A stretch of 9,551 nucleotides of DNA, taken from contig DATEHM010000024.1 of assembly GCA_035279545.1 (NCBI GenBank), positions 1 through 9,551 of the forward strand, in the 5' to 3' direction. Origin of the DNA: Segetimicrobium sp035279545 (GTDB lineage: Bacteria > Sysuimicrobiota > Sysuimicrobiia > Sysuimicrobiales > Segetimicrobiaceae). The notes below the pieces were generated by a model. That model was not told where the DNA came from, ran no database searches, and saw only the letters and a list, made by a program, of their open reading frames with translations. This document shows, one piece after another, positions 1 to 7,809 of this stretch (position 1 is its first letter; every line of letters starts with the position of its first letter). The position numbers and the translations under genes were made by a program.

Positions 1-2337
1 GCCGCCGGGCGGATTCTCACCGGCGTCCAACAGCACGGCTGGACCGTCGGCCATTTCCCGCGCGGTGACCCCAAGCCCCCCCACCCTCCCGTAGACCCGG
101 GCCCCCCCTTTGCGGAAGGAGAGGGGGTGTGCGTTCAGCCGGGTGGCAGCGCGGGGGCGAAACAGGTGAACCCCCGCCCGGGCGATCTCCTCAGTGATCT
201 GCCGCAGCGGCGACAAGTCGTCCAATATCCAGAAAGACCGGCCGTGCGTTGCGACCACCAGGTCATCATCCTTGACCACCAGGTCGTGGATCGGAACGAC
301 CGGGAGGTTATTCTGAAGCGGGTGCCACTGCGCTCCATCATCGAGCGTGAAGAACACGCCGCGCTCCGTGCCCGCGTAGAGGAGGCCTCGGCGCGCCGGA
401 TCCTCACGGATGGCCCGGGTGACAAGGTCTTCCGGGATGCCGCGGACAATCGGATGCCAGGTCTTCCCGTAGTCGTGCGTCTTCAGCAGGTACGGATGCA
501 GATCATCGAGCTTATACCGCGTCGCCGCAACGTACGCCGTCCCCGGATCGTGGGGGGATGGTTCGATAATGCTGATCAGCGCCCACTCCGGGAGCGAGAC
601 GGGCGTGGCGTTCTGCCACGTCGTCCCGCCGTCCCGCGAGCAATGAATCAGCCCGTCGTCCGACCCCGCCCACAAGACACCGGCCTGCAGGGGCGATTCA
701 GCGAAGGCGAAGATCGTGCAGTAATATTCCGTGCCCACATTGTCCCGGGTCACGGGCCCGCCCGAGGGAACCAACTTGCTCCGATCGTTGCGCGTCAGGT
801 CCGGACTGATGACGTCCCAACTGGCGCCCTCGTTCGCCGTCCGGAAAACCCGGTTGCCCGTCGCATAAAGGATGCGCGGATCATGCGGCGAGATCACGAT
901 CGGGAACGTCCACTGGAAGCGGTATTTCAAACTCTCGGCCCCATACCCCGCCGGGTTCTCAGGCCACACCGTGATATCGCGAACCTCGCCGTTCCGATGA
1001 TCATATCGGGTCAGCATCCCCTCGAAGATGCCGCCATAGACGATGTCGGGATCGTCTGGGCGGACGGCGATGTAGCCGGATTCACTCGCGCCAACGTCAT
1101 AATAGGTGCTCGATGTGATGGCGCCGTCACTGGACCAACTCGGAAGGCAGATGGTGGTGTTGTCCTGCTGGGCGCCGTAGATCCGGTAGGGAAAGCGGCT
1201 GTCGGTTGTGATATGGTACATTTCGGCCGTCGGCTGATTGTAGATCGTTGACCATGAATCCCCGCCATTGAGAGAGATGCTGGCGCCGCCGTCGCTGCCG
1301 TTGATCATCCGCTGAGGGTTCCGGGGGTCGATCCACAGGTCGTGGTGATCGCCGTGCGGCAAGGACTTCCTAGCAAAGGTCCGCCCGGCGTCCACAGATT
1401 TCCAAAGGTCCAGGTTCCCGATGTAGATCGTCTCGGCATCCGTCGGGTCGGCGAAGATGTGGCTGAAGTAGAATGGTCGCTGCCGCGGCTCTCGGTCGCT
1501 GTTCACGCACATCCAGGTCGCGCCGCCATCATCTGAGCGGAAGATGCCTCCTTCCTCCGCCTCCACGATGGCCCAGACCCGGTCCGACCGCGCTGGGGAA
1601 ACCGCCACGCCGATACGGCCGAGAATCCCGCGGGGAAGCGTGGGGGCGTCGGTCAATTCAGTCCAGGTCTCTCCCCCATCGGTCGTCTTGAAGAGGCCAC
1701 TGCCCGGTCCGCCGCTGGACAGACCCCACGGAGTTCTGTGCGCCTCCCAGATGGCGGCATACATGATGCGCGGGTTGGTAACATCCATGCTGAGATCGCA
1801 CGCCCCGGCCCGATCGTGCCGAAAGAGGATGCGTTGCCACGTCCTTCCGCCATCCGCTGACCGATGTACACCGCGCTCGGGGTTAGGGCCATACACGTGG
1901 CCGAACGCGGCCACGTAGACGAGGTTATGATCTCGAGGGTGCACGCGAATCCGGGCGATGTGCCGAGTGTCAGCCAGCCCAACGTTCCGCCAGGTCTTTC
2001 CCCCATCGCTCGACCGGTAGACCCCATCGCCATGGGCGACGTTGCCCCGGATGCACGACTCCCCCATTCCCACGTAGATCACGTTGGGGTCGGACGGCGA
2101 GACCGCCAGGGCTCCCACCGATGCGGTCGCCAGGAACCCGTCAGAGATGTTCGCCCAAGTCCACCCGCCGTCGTCGGTCCTCCACACGCCTCCGCCTGTG
2201 GATCCGAAGTAGAATACCTGCGCGCGCTCCGGATCCCCCGCGACCGCGACGACGCGGCCGCCGCGGAACGGACCGACCAACCGCCAGCGAAGTGACTTCG
2301 TGAGTCCCAAACGATCAGACGCGCCACCCTCGCTCAT
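1..2337 (-). CDS. Large Asp-box (BNR/sortilin-like) beta-propeller protein, 3' end outside window
   Basis: The frame is open for 779 codons from ATG 2337 to base 1 without a stop, so the C-terminus is missing. It contains about eleven Asp boxes (S/T-x-D-x-G-x-T-W), starting at residues 54, 109, 160, 218, 268, 314, 355, 500, 567, 620 and 664, for example SSDGGKTW and SADGGRTW. This is the pattern of the WD40/YVTN/BNR-like proteins often annotated as glycosyl hydrolase or VPS10/sortilin-like, which form seven- to ten-bladed propellers. The segment HGRSFWILDDL (698-708) is typical of the end of the propeller in this family. Members are, as I recall, about 1,000 residues, so roughly a quarter is missing. 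GGAGG at 2348-2344 lies 6 bases before the ATG. No signal peptide or membrane segment is visible at the N-terminus. It lies 114 bases after the DppC-type gene on the same strand, so it is probably the last visible gene of the transporter operon. Its function is unknown; propeller assignment is firm, enzymatic activity is not. Confidence 0.9.
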   Translation of the reverse strand, partial: MSEGGASDRLGLTKSLRWRLVGPFRGGRVVAVAGDPERAQVFYFGSTGGGVWRTDDGGWTWANISDGFLATASVGALAVSPSDPNVIYVGMGESCIRGNVAHGDGVYRSSDGGKTWRNVGLADTRHIARIRVHPRDHNLVYVAAFGHVYGPNPERGVHRSADGGRTWQRILFRHDRAGACDLSMDVTNPRIMYAAIWEAHRTPWGLSSGGPGSGLFKTTDGGETWTELTDAPTLPRGILGRIGVAVSPARSDRVWAIVEAEEGGIFRSDDGGATWMCVNSDREPRQRPFYFSHIFADPTDAETIYIGNLDLWKSVDAGRTFARKSLPHGDHHDLWIDPRNPQRMINGSDGGASISLNGGDSWSTIYNQPTAEMYHITTDSRFPYRIYGAQQDNTTICLPSWSSDGAITSSTYYDVGASESGYIAVRPDDPDIVYGGIFEGMLTRYDHRNGEVRDITVWPENPAGYGAESLKYRFQWTFPIVISPHDPRILYATGNRVFRTANEGASWDVISPDLTRNDRSKLVPSGGPVTRDNVGTEYYCTIFAFAESPLQAGVLWAGSDDGLIHCSRDGGTTWQNATPVSLPEWALISIIEPSPHDPGTAYVAATRYKLDDLHPYLLKTHDYGKTWHPIVRGIPEDLVTRAIREDPARRGLLYAGTERGVFFTLDDGAQWHPLQNNLPVVPIHDLVVKDDDLVVATHGRSFWILDDLSPLRQITEEIARAGVHLFRPRAATRLNAHPLSFRKGGARVYGRVGGLGVTAREMADGPAVLLDAGENPPGG

Positions 2338-2395
2338 TCCTCTCCTCCCCGCACTCCGATCGCGTGCTCGCTCCCGGTGCCCAGCGCCCTCGCAG

Positions 2396-2412
2396 GCCGC
2401 CGTAGAGGCGGC
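2396..2412 (-). other. Short perfect hairpin between permease and Asp-box gene
   Basis: GCCGCC and GGCGGC pair perfectly around a 5-base loop in the 114-base gap between the DppC-type permease and the Asp-box gene. No T-run follows on either strand, so it is not a convincing terminator. It might reduce read-through or protect the upstream message, but it may also be chance in GC-rich DNA. Confidence 0.3.
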
Positions 2413-2451
2413 GCAATTCGCAGAGATTTCTAAGATGGACGGCGCGTGCGA

Positions 2452-3297
2452 TCACCGGAGCCGCGGATCCAGGTAGTCGCGAAGCCAATCCCCTACCAGG
2501 TTCACCCCCAGCACGGTCATCAGAATCGCCAGCCCGGGAAAAGTGGTCAGCCACCACGCGTCCGTCATGTATTCCCGGGCGTCCGCCAGCATGGAGCCCC
2601 ACGTGGGCGTCGCCGCGCCCACCCCCAGGCCGAGAAAGCTCAGCCCGGCTTCCGACAGGATTGTCCCGGCTACCGAGAACGTGGCCACCACGATCGCGGT
2701 ACCGACCACATTCGGCAGAGCGTGGACGAGCATGATCCGCATGACGGGAGCTCCCATCGCGCGCGCCGCCAGGACAAACTCCCGTTCCCGGACGGAGAGC
2801 ACCTCGGAACGGACGACGCGGGCGTAAGTCACCCAACTCGTTAGCCCGAGCACCCCGATGATGTTCCCCAGGCCGGGTCCCAGGACGGCCATCACCGCGA
2901 GCGCCAGCAGAATGAATGGAAAGGCGAGCTGCACATCGCCCACCCGCATGGTCACGCGATCCATCCACCCCCCGTAATAGCCACTGACCAACCCGATGGT
3001 CGTCCCAAGGGTGCCACCGATCGCCACGGCGGTGAGGCCCACGAGCAGCGAAATCCGGGCCCCGACCAGCAGGCGGCTCAAGATATCTCTTCCGAGTGGA
3101 TCCGTGCCCAGCCAGTGCCGGATCCCATCTCGAACCGCCAGTGGCCATAACAATCGATTCTGCACGTGAACGAGGGTCGGCGACTGGGGCGCCAGCCAGG
3201 GCGCGGCGATGGCCGTTCCGGCGATAAACGCGAGTAAGAGGGCGCCGGCGATGGCACCGGGGGAGCGGCGGAAATTGCGGAACATGCGCGCCGCCAT
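2452..3297 (-). CDS. DppC/OppC-type peptide ABC transporter permease
   Basis: This 281-residue integral membrane protein is the second permease of a peptide/nickel-type ABC importer. It has the N-terminal hydrophobic segment (about 15-35), the GTDPLGRD motif (64-71) characteristic of DppC/OppC proteins, several further hydrophobic spans, and the cytoplasmic EAA loop (about 163-196, containing VREREFVLAARAMGAP) that docks onto the ATPase. The C-terminus DYLDPRLR is the usual ending. Length is normal for the family (about 280-300). It starts 3 bases after the stop of the DppB-type gene, indicating coupled translation; the ribosome binding site is weak, which fits coupling. An internal ATG four codons later (MFRN) is an alternative start. 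The substrate cannot be told from the permease; the neighbouring binding protein and deacylase suggest a peptide or acylated amino acid. Confidence 0.95.
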   Translation of the reverse strand: MAARMFRNFRRSPGAIAGALLLAFIAGTAIAAPWLAPQSPTLVHVQNRLLWPLAVRDGIRHWLGTDPLGRDILSRLLVGARISLLVGLTAVAIGGTLGTTIGLVSGYYGGWMDRVTMRVGDVQLAFPFILLALAVMAVLGPGLGNIIGVLGLTSWVTYARVVRSEVLSVREREFVLAARAMGAPVMRIMLVHALPNVVGTAIVVATFSVAGTILSEAGLSFLGLGVGAATPTWGSMLADAREYMTDAWWLTTFPGLAILMTVLGVNLVGDWLRDYLDPRLR

Positions 3298-3300
3298 GCC

Positions 3301-4218
3301 TCACCCATAACGGATGCGTGGGTCGAGGTACCCGTAGGCCAAGTCAACGCAGAGGTTCAAGACGACAAACACGGATGCGATGACGACAACCGCCGCCTGG
3401 ACGATCGGGAAGTCCTTCTGGTAAATGGCGTTAACGATCAGCCGACCCACCCCCGGCCACGCAAACACGGTCTCTGTAATGATCGCGCCCCCAAGCAACA
3501 CGCCGAAGTCCAGCCCCACCAGAGTGACGATCGGCAAGAGCGCGTTTCGCAGGGCGTGGTGATACACGACGGTCAACCGCGGTACCCCTTTCGCTTGGGC
3601 GGTCCGAATGAAATCATGGCCCAGCGCATCGAGCATCGAGGCCCGCACAACCCGAGCGTTCCGCCCCATCGAGTACATCGAGAGCGTGACCCCCGGGAGG
3701 ACCAGATGCGTTAACCCGCCGCGGCCGGAGACCGGAAACCAGCGCAGTTCGACTCCGAAGACGAGGATCAGGAGCAGCCCCAGCCAAAATCCAGGAGTGG
3801 ATTGGCCGAGCAGCCCTCCGACCATGCTCGCGGTATCGATCAAGGTTCGGCGGTGTGTGGCCGCCGCGACGCCAAGCGGAAGTGCCACAGCGACCGACAG
3901 CAGCATCGCCACCGCCGCCAACTCGAGCGTGGCGGGCATCCGTTCCATGACGAGCGGCAACGCCGGTATTTGACTGCGCAACGAGACTCCAAAATCGCCC
4001 CGGAGGGCGCGGCGGAAGAAGTCGCCATACTGGACCCACCACGGGCGGTCAAACCCCATCTGGTGACGGAACTCGGCGATCTGCTGGCGAGTGTAGTTCT
4101 CTGGAATCATCAGATAGGTGGGATCCCCCGACAGGAAAAGAATCGCAAACGACAAAAAGCTCACGCCGATCAGCACGGTCAGCGATTCGGTCAGGCGGCG
4201 GGCAACAAACGGTCCCAC
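3301..4218 (-). CDS. DppB/OppB-type peptide ABC transporter permease
   Basis: This 305-residue membrane protein is the first permease of the importer. It shows the N-terminal transmembrane segment (about 9-30), the periplasmic region with MGFDRPWWVQY (54-64) and GDFGVSL (74-80), four or five further hydrophobic spans, and an EAA loop at about 195-224 (DFIRTAQAKGVP and following). The C-terminus YLDPRIRYG is the standard ending of DppB proteins, and the length is normal. The start is GTG: GAGGG at 4230-4226 lies 7 bases upstream, and only 3 bases separate it from the stop of the deacylase gene. It should form a heterodimer with the DppC-type product encoded immediately downstream. Confidence 0.95.
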   Translation of the reverse strand: MGPFVARRLTESLTVLIGVSFLSFAILFLSGDPTYLMIPENYTRQQIAEFRHQMGFDRPWWVQYGDFFRRALRGDFGVSLRSQIPALPLVMERMPATLELAAVAMLLSVAVALPLGVAAATHRRTLIDTASMVGGLLGQSTPGFWLGLLLILVFGVELRWFPVSGRGGLTHLVLPGVTLSMYSMGRNARVVRASMLDALGHDFIRTAQAKGVPRLTVVYHHALRNALLPIVTLVGLDFGVLLGGAIITETVFAWPGVGRLIVNAIYQKDFPIVQAAVVVIASVFVVLNLCVDLAYGYLDPRIRYG

Positions 4219-4221
4219 GGG

Positions 4222-5193
4222 TTATCCCTCGGCAACCGGCGCCCCAAGTCCGAACAGCAGTTGTCCTTTCCTGGCCGCCATACTCGTGTTGAAGAAGAGA
4301 ACCTCGGCGTCCACGGGGGCGACGATCTCCTGGATGGAGCGGCCCCACAGATCCCGCAAGCGCCCAATCACCTGCTTCGCCCGCACCCGTTCGCGGATAT
4401 CCACCGTCCATGCAAAGAGCCCGTCCTGCTCGGCGAGGACCAGCACGAATTCGACCAGTCGCAGGGCGGCCCCCGGAGCCGCGCCGGTGATAATCTCCAG
4501 ATGGGCCAAGGCCCGGCGCAGGCCATTGAGATGCGCCGTGACATCTTCCGCCTTCGCCTGATCTTCACCGCCGGCTTCGGCCACGATCGCCGGGATCCCC
4601 CTGGCCGCCGCCGCCGCCTGCATGTAGCCGGGCACGGGGCGGCGCAACACGTCCTTTGACCGACGAACCGCGATCGGGAACCCGTAACTTGCGGCCAGCG
4701 CGTGCGACCGGGCGTCCAGCGCTGGATCGTCCGTCTGCTGGTAGATGGTGAACGGGGTGAGCCGTTCCATCAAGTCGCCGCCGTGCAAATCGATCAGCGC
4801 ATCGCTGCGGGAGAAGACCTCTTCAAACAGACACGCGGCCATCACCTCCGTCACCGTGCCGTCGCGGCGGCCCGGAAAGACCCGACTGGGATTCTTGCCG
4901 TCCAACGGCACGACGGCCGCCGCGCGCTCCCAGAACGCGGGCTGGTTCACGACGGGGAGGATGAGCACGTGACCGTGCACACGCTCCGGTTCGAGCTCAT
5001 GCGCCAAACGTAACGCCGCCTCAATGCCCGCATACTCCGACCCGTGCATCCCGGCCGTAATGCACAGCGTAGGTCCGCCCGCGGTTCCGCGGATCGAGAA
5101 GTAGGGCCAGGAGAGACCGCTCAGCTTGGGGTGCGCAAAGGCGAGGGTGGAACACGTCTTGGCCCCCGGCCGCCCGATGCCGTCGGGCATCAT
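4222..5193 (-). CDS. Succinylglutamate desuccinylase/aspartoacylase-family zinc deacylase (M14-like)
   Basis: This 323-residue protein belongs to the AstE/AspA family, zinc enzymes with a carboxypeptidase fold that hydrolyse the amide bond of N-acyl amino acids. Visible motifs are the zinc ligands H50 and E53 in GMHGSEYAG, the substrate-carboxylate motif LDGKNPSRVFPG (97-108), the third zinc ligand H137 in DLHGGD, and the probable catalytic glutamate E206 in VAEAGG. No signal peptide is seen, so it should act in the cytoplasm. The first ATG overlaps the stop of the binding-protein gene by 4 bases (ATGA). A second ATG directly follows, and GAAGG 7 bases before it makes residue 2 an equally good start. 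Placement between the binding protein and the permeases suggests it processes the imported substrate, for example by removing an acyl group or cleaving a dipeptide-like amide. The exact substrate cannot be read from sequence. Confidence 0.88.
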   Translation of the reverse strand: MMPDGIGRPGAKTCSTLAFAHPKLSGLSWPYFSIRGTAGGPTLCITAGMHGSEYAGIEAALRLAHELEPERVHGHVLILPVVNQPAFWERAAAVVPLDGKNPSRVFPGRRDGTVTEVMAACLFEEVFSRSDALIDLHGGDLMERLTPFTIYQQTDDPALDARSHALAASYGFPIAVRRSKDVLRRPVPGYMQAAAAARGIPAIVAEAGGEDQAKAEDVTAHLNGLRRALAHLEIITGAAPGAALRLVEFVLVLAEQDGLFAWTVDIRERVRAKQVIGRLRDLWGRSIQEIVAPVDAEVLFFNTSMAARKGQLLFGLGAPVAEG

Positions 5194-6728
5194 TTTGCCT
5201 TCACCGAGGCTCCCTCCAGAATGATGAGTTCATCCCGGCGCGGCTCCCAGTTCAGCCGCTTGCTCACGCCGTAGTAGTCGATCTGCTTGTATAGGTAGAT
5301 GACCGGGGGGTCATCGTGTGCGATCTCTTGTAGTTTGTACAGGGTCTGCGTTCGCTGCTTGGGATCAACCGCCAGGTTCAAGCTCGCATAGAGCTTCTCG
5401 AAGTCGGCGTTATTCCAAAACGTGGGGTTGTACCCATAATCCTTCTCCAGGTAGCGGATCTCGTCCTGACCGTCAAACGAGGAGCCGAGCCCCAACAGGT
5501 ACATGTCGGCCGGGTTCACATCTTCGAACATCTTCTTGGCGTACACAGGCCAGGCCAGCGGATTCACCTTCACCTGGACGCCGACGGCCTGCAGATACGA
5601 TCCCACCGCCTCGGCGATCTCCTTGTCGCGAATGTACCGGCCAACGGGTGTATCGAGCGTCACGCTGAGTGGCTGCCCGTCCTTCATCAACACGCCGTTC
5701 TCCAGCTTCCATCCCGCCTCCGACAACAGGGCCCTGGCCTTGTTGACATCGTACGCGTACGGCTTGACCGCGGGGTTGGCGTATGCGTTCACGACGGTCG
5801 CCATGCGCTGGCCCTTGCCGTTCAGGAGCGACCGCAAGATTGTGTCCACGTCAACCGCGTAGTTCATCGCCTGGCGGACGCGGAGATCTTTGAACACGGA
5901 GCGGTCCGTCCGCATCCCGATGAAGATGTCGCGGCCACCCTCCACCGTCTTCACGGCGGCAATCGGGGAACTGTTGATGCGGTTGAGCTGGTCAGGCGGC
6001 ACGTTGACGATGATATCGGCGCCTCCGGACAGCAAATCGGCAATCCGCGTCCCGGCCTCGGGCACCGGCCGGAAGATAATCGTCTGAATTCGCGGCTTAG
6101 GGCCCCAGTAGTTTGGATTGATGGTGATCGCCACGTGGTCATCGTGCACCCACTCCTTGAAGATATACGGGCCCGTCCCGATGGGGCGCAGCGCCGCCTG
6201 CGCCGGGGTCACGGTGCTGTAATACTTCGGGGCCACCATGTAGAAATTCACCAGCCACTCCAGCATGAGAGGAGCCGGCTTCTTCGTCACGATGTTCACC
6301 GTATAATCGTCCACGACATCGACCCGATCAACCTCGAAAAACCCTTTGAGGAAACTCGGGGCTTTGATCGCCGGATCGTAGAGGCGATTGATCGTGTACT
6401 TGACGGCCTGAGCGGTGAACGGCTCACTGTCATGGAAGCGAATGCCTTTACGCAGCTTAAACTGCCAGACGGTGGGACTCAGGATCTTCCAGCTCTCCGC
6501 CAGGCGCGGGCTGTAGTGCATCTGGCTGTCGCGGGTGACCAGCGTCTCGAACATGGTCAGCATGACGTTGTCGCTGAAACGGGCCTGCGTAAACAGCGGG
6601 TCCATACTTTCCGTATCCACCCCTTGATCGACAATCACCTGCGATCCGGTCTGGCCGCTCGAGCGTTGGACCCCAAGAACGCCGATGGCAAGCACCATCG
6701 CCAGCAAACCCGCGAATCTCCGCAGCAT
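5190..6728 (-). CDS. Peptide/nickel-type ABC transporter solute-binding protein (SBP family 5)
   Basis: The product is 512 residues, the usual size for extracytoplasmic DppA/OppA-type proteins. Family signatures include AESWKILSPTVWQFKLRKG beginning at residue 77, followed by IRFHD and the AVKYTINRL segment, and later PIGTGPYIFKEW with NPNYWG. The N-terminus MLRRFAGLLAMVLAIGVLG is a Sec signal peptide with no lipobox cysteine, so it appears to be secreted rather than a lipoprotein; this would fit either a periplasm or an unusual anchoring. The start at 6728 is chosen because GGAGG (6740-6736) lies 7 bases upstream; the frame stays open for 71 more codons, but that extension overlaps the regulator gene and would bury the signal peptide. 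The stop overlaps the deacylase start. Dipeptides, oligopeptides, opines, glycosides or metal complexes are all possible ligands in this family. Confidence 0.94.
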   Translation of the reverse strand: MLRRFAGLLAMVLAIGVLGVQRSSGQTGSQVIVDQGVDTESMDPLFTQARFSDNVMLTMFETLVTRDSQMHYSPRLAESWKILSPTVWQFKLRKGIRFHDSEPFTAQAVKYTINRLYDPAIKAPSFLKGFFEVDRVDVVDDYTVNIVTKKPAPLMLEWLVNFYMVAPKYYSTVTPAQAALRPIGTGPYIFKEWVHDDHVAITINPNYWGPKPRIQTIIFRPVPEAGTRIADLLSGGADIIVNVPPDQLNRINSSPIAAVKTVEGGRDIFIGMRTDRSVFKDLRVRQAMNYAVDVDTILRSLLNGKGQRMATVVNAYANPAVKPYAYDVNKARALLSEAGWKLENGVLMKDGQPLSVTLDTPVGRYIRDKEIAEAVGSYLQAVGVQVKVNPLAWPVYAKKMFEDVNPADMYLLGLGSSFDGQDEIRYLEKDYGYNPTFWNNADFEKLYASLNLAVDPKQRTQTLYKLQEIAHDDPPVIYLYKQIDYYGVSKRLNWEPRRDELIILEGASVKAK

Positions 6729-6735
6729 GACTGCA

Positions 6736-6740
6736 CCTCC
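6736..6740 (-). promoter_or_regulatory. Ribosome binding site deciding the binding-protein start
   Basis: GGGGAGGTG on the minus strand, with its GGAGG core 7 bases before ATG 6728. It fixes the start at the signal peptide. The 61-base gap between the regulator stop and this gene shows no convincing promoter, so transcription probably reads through from the regulator. Confidence 0.8.
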
Positions 6741-6789
6741 CCGCGTAGTCGACGGCACTAGCTCAGCGAACATGGCAGGCGGTAACCGT

Positions 6790-7530
6790 TCAGGGCGGGG
6801 ACCCCCCGGGGGCATGGATGACATCTGGGGACTCCAGCAACCGCACCTCGATGCGATCGCCGTTCTCCTCCAGGTACGCCAGCAGTTGATCCCAGCGGGC
6901 GTTCTCCAAGAGGTGCACGATCTTCGTGTGGTGCTCGACAACTGCGGGGAGCGAGGGATAAACTCGGCTCGCGTAATCTCTGACCAGCAGGTAACTTTGA
7001 AACTTCAACCCCTGCCAGATGCGCTGCAGGCGACGATGCGCCGTATGCTGGAAGAGTGTGTCGGTGAATTGTAGATCGGCTCGAGCGACCCCAAGGATAT
7101 CGCCCCGCCCCGCCGCCGCACGCATCGCCCGCAGGGCTTCCCGGAGCTCTGCCAGCAACGACTCGGACATTCGACGCTTCACAAGCCGAAACGCCAATCG
7201 CTCGGTAATCACCATAAGGCTGTAAATTTCGTGGGCGTCCTGCGCGGTGAGTGCCGTCACGCGGGCCCCTCGGTGGGGAGTGAGAACCAGAAGACCAAGC
7301 TCGGCGAGTTCATGAAAGGCTTCCCTGATCGGCCCGCGGCTGACATCGAGGTCCCGCGCCACATTTGCCTCGATCACTCGGTCGCCGGGAGCGTATTGCC
7401 CATCGAGGACCGCCTGGACTAGGGACTCTCGGACGCCGTCGGCAAGCGAGTGCCGTGACAGTTTACGGGGAGGTGAAAGAAGAGGGCTACTCAATCGTCC
7501 ACTTCCGTCCATGGGGGCGCTCCCGCTCAT
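6790..7530 (-). CDS. GntR-family transcriptional regulator, FadR/FCD subfamily
   Basis: The product has 246 residues. A winged helix-turn-helix occupies about residues 28-95, including LVQAVLDGQYAPGDRVIE, the recognition region ARDLDVSRGPIREAFHEL, and the wing LLVLTPHRGARVTAL. An all-helical FCD ligand-binding domain follows (about 100-232). In FCD domains a metal or ligand site usually uses Asp and three His; here D152 and H201 fit, but the other two expected His positions appear to be T156 and N223, so metal binding may be lost. A roughly 25-residue Ser/Pro-rich N-terminal extension precedes the HTH. ATG 7530 has AGGA 7 bases upstream; ATG 7512 (residue 7) with GGGAG 7 bases upstream is an alternative. 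It is the first gene of the cluster and is likely a repressor of it, released by the transported compound or a breakdown product. Confidence 0.92.
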   Translation of the reverse strand: MSGSAPMDGSGRLSSPLLSPPRKLSRHSLADGVRESLVQAVLDGQYAPGDRVIEANVARDLDVSRGPIREAFHELAELGLLVLTPHRGARVTALTAQDAHEIYSLMVITERLAFRLVKRRMSESLLAELREALRAMRAAAGRGDILGVARADLQFTDTLFQHTAHRRLQRIWQGLKFQSYLLVRDYASRVYPSLPAVVEHHTKIVHLLENARWDQLLAYLEENGDRIEVRLLESPDVIHAPGGSPP

Positions 7531-7559
7531 TCAAGCATCCTGGGACCCGGATCCACCCT

Positions 7560-7589
7560 ATCCTAGCCACAAGATCGTATGATTGTCAA
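7560..7589 (-). promoter_or_regulatory. Sigma-70-like promoter of the regulator-transporter operon
   Basis: On the minus strand a perfect -35 box TTGACA (7589-7584) is followed after 18 bases by TAGGAT (7565-7560), a 4/6 match to TATAAT. Transcription would start near 7552, giving a leader of about 20 bases before the GntR ATG that includes its ribosome binding site. It is the only good promoter seen upstream of the minus-strand cluster. Confidence 0.6.
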
Positions 7590-7601
7590 CAATTAACAAT
7601 T
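7582..7601. promoter_or_regulatory. Probable GntR/FCD operator overlapping the -35 box
   Basis: ATTGTCAACAAT (7582-7593) is an inverted repeat of ATTGT/ACAAT around two bases, in an AT-rich island. Operators of FadR-subfamily regulators commonly have the form TTGTnnnACAA or TGGTnnnACCA, so the match is good in kind. The half-site AACAATT is repeated in tandem (7588-7594 and 7595-7601), giving a second possible palindrome partner at 7596-7600, and CGTA/TACG flank both sides. The site covers the -35 box, as expected for autorepression. Binding by this particular regulator is inferred from position. Confidence 0.55.
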
Positions 7602-7809
7602 CCGTACGACTTTCCCCGGATCTCTCACACGCCTCTTCTTCTTGGTACGAACAGTGCCCAACCACGATGTCACCATCCGCCCACTGTCAAAACCACCCCG
7701 GTTGATGGGTGATCCCGCAGTTCACAGAAGGGGATGTCGTGCGACTGTGAGCCCACAAAGGTAATCTTCCATAGCGGCAGCGGTGGCTCAATTCCCCGGG
7801 AGGTGTCCG

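Noticed and set aside
127..1251. Long plus-strand reading frame of 374 codons
   Set aside because: It is the antisense shadow of the Asp-box gene. Its translation is rich in Arg, Asp and Pro with no domain, whereas the minus-strand frame has eleven Asp boxes.
2315..3304. Minus-strand 329-codon frame over the DppC-type permease
   Set aside because: It is a frame-shifted shadow with Arg/Gly-rich, non-membrane composition; the 281-residue frame has all permease motifs.
5190..6941. Longer 583-residue version of the binding protein
   Set aside because: The extra 71 codons overlap the regulator gene and would place the signal peptide internally; the ribosome binding site supports 6728.
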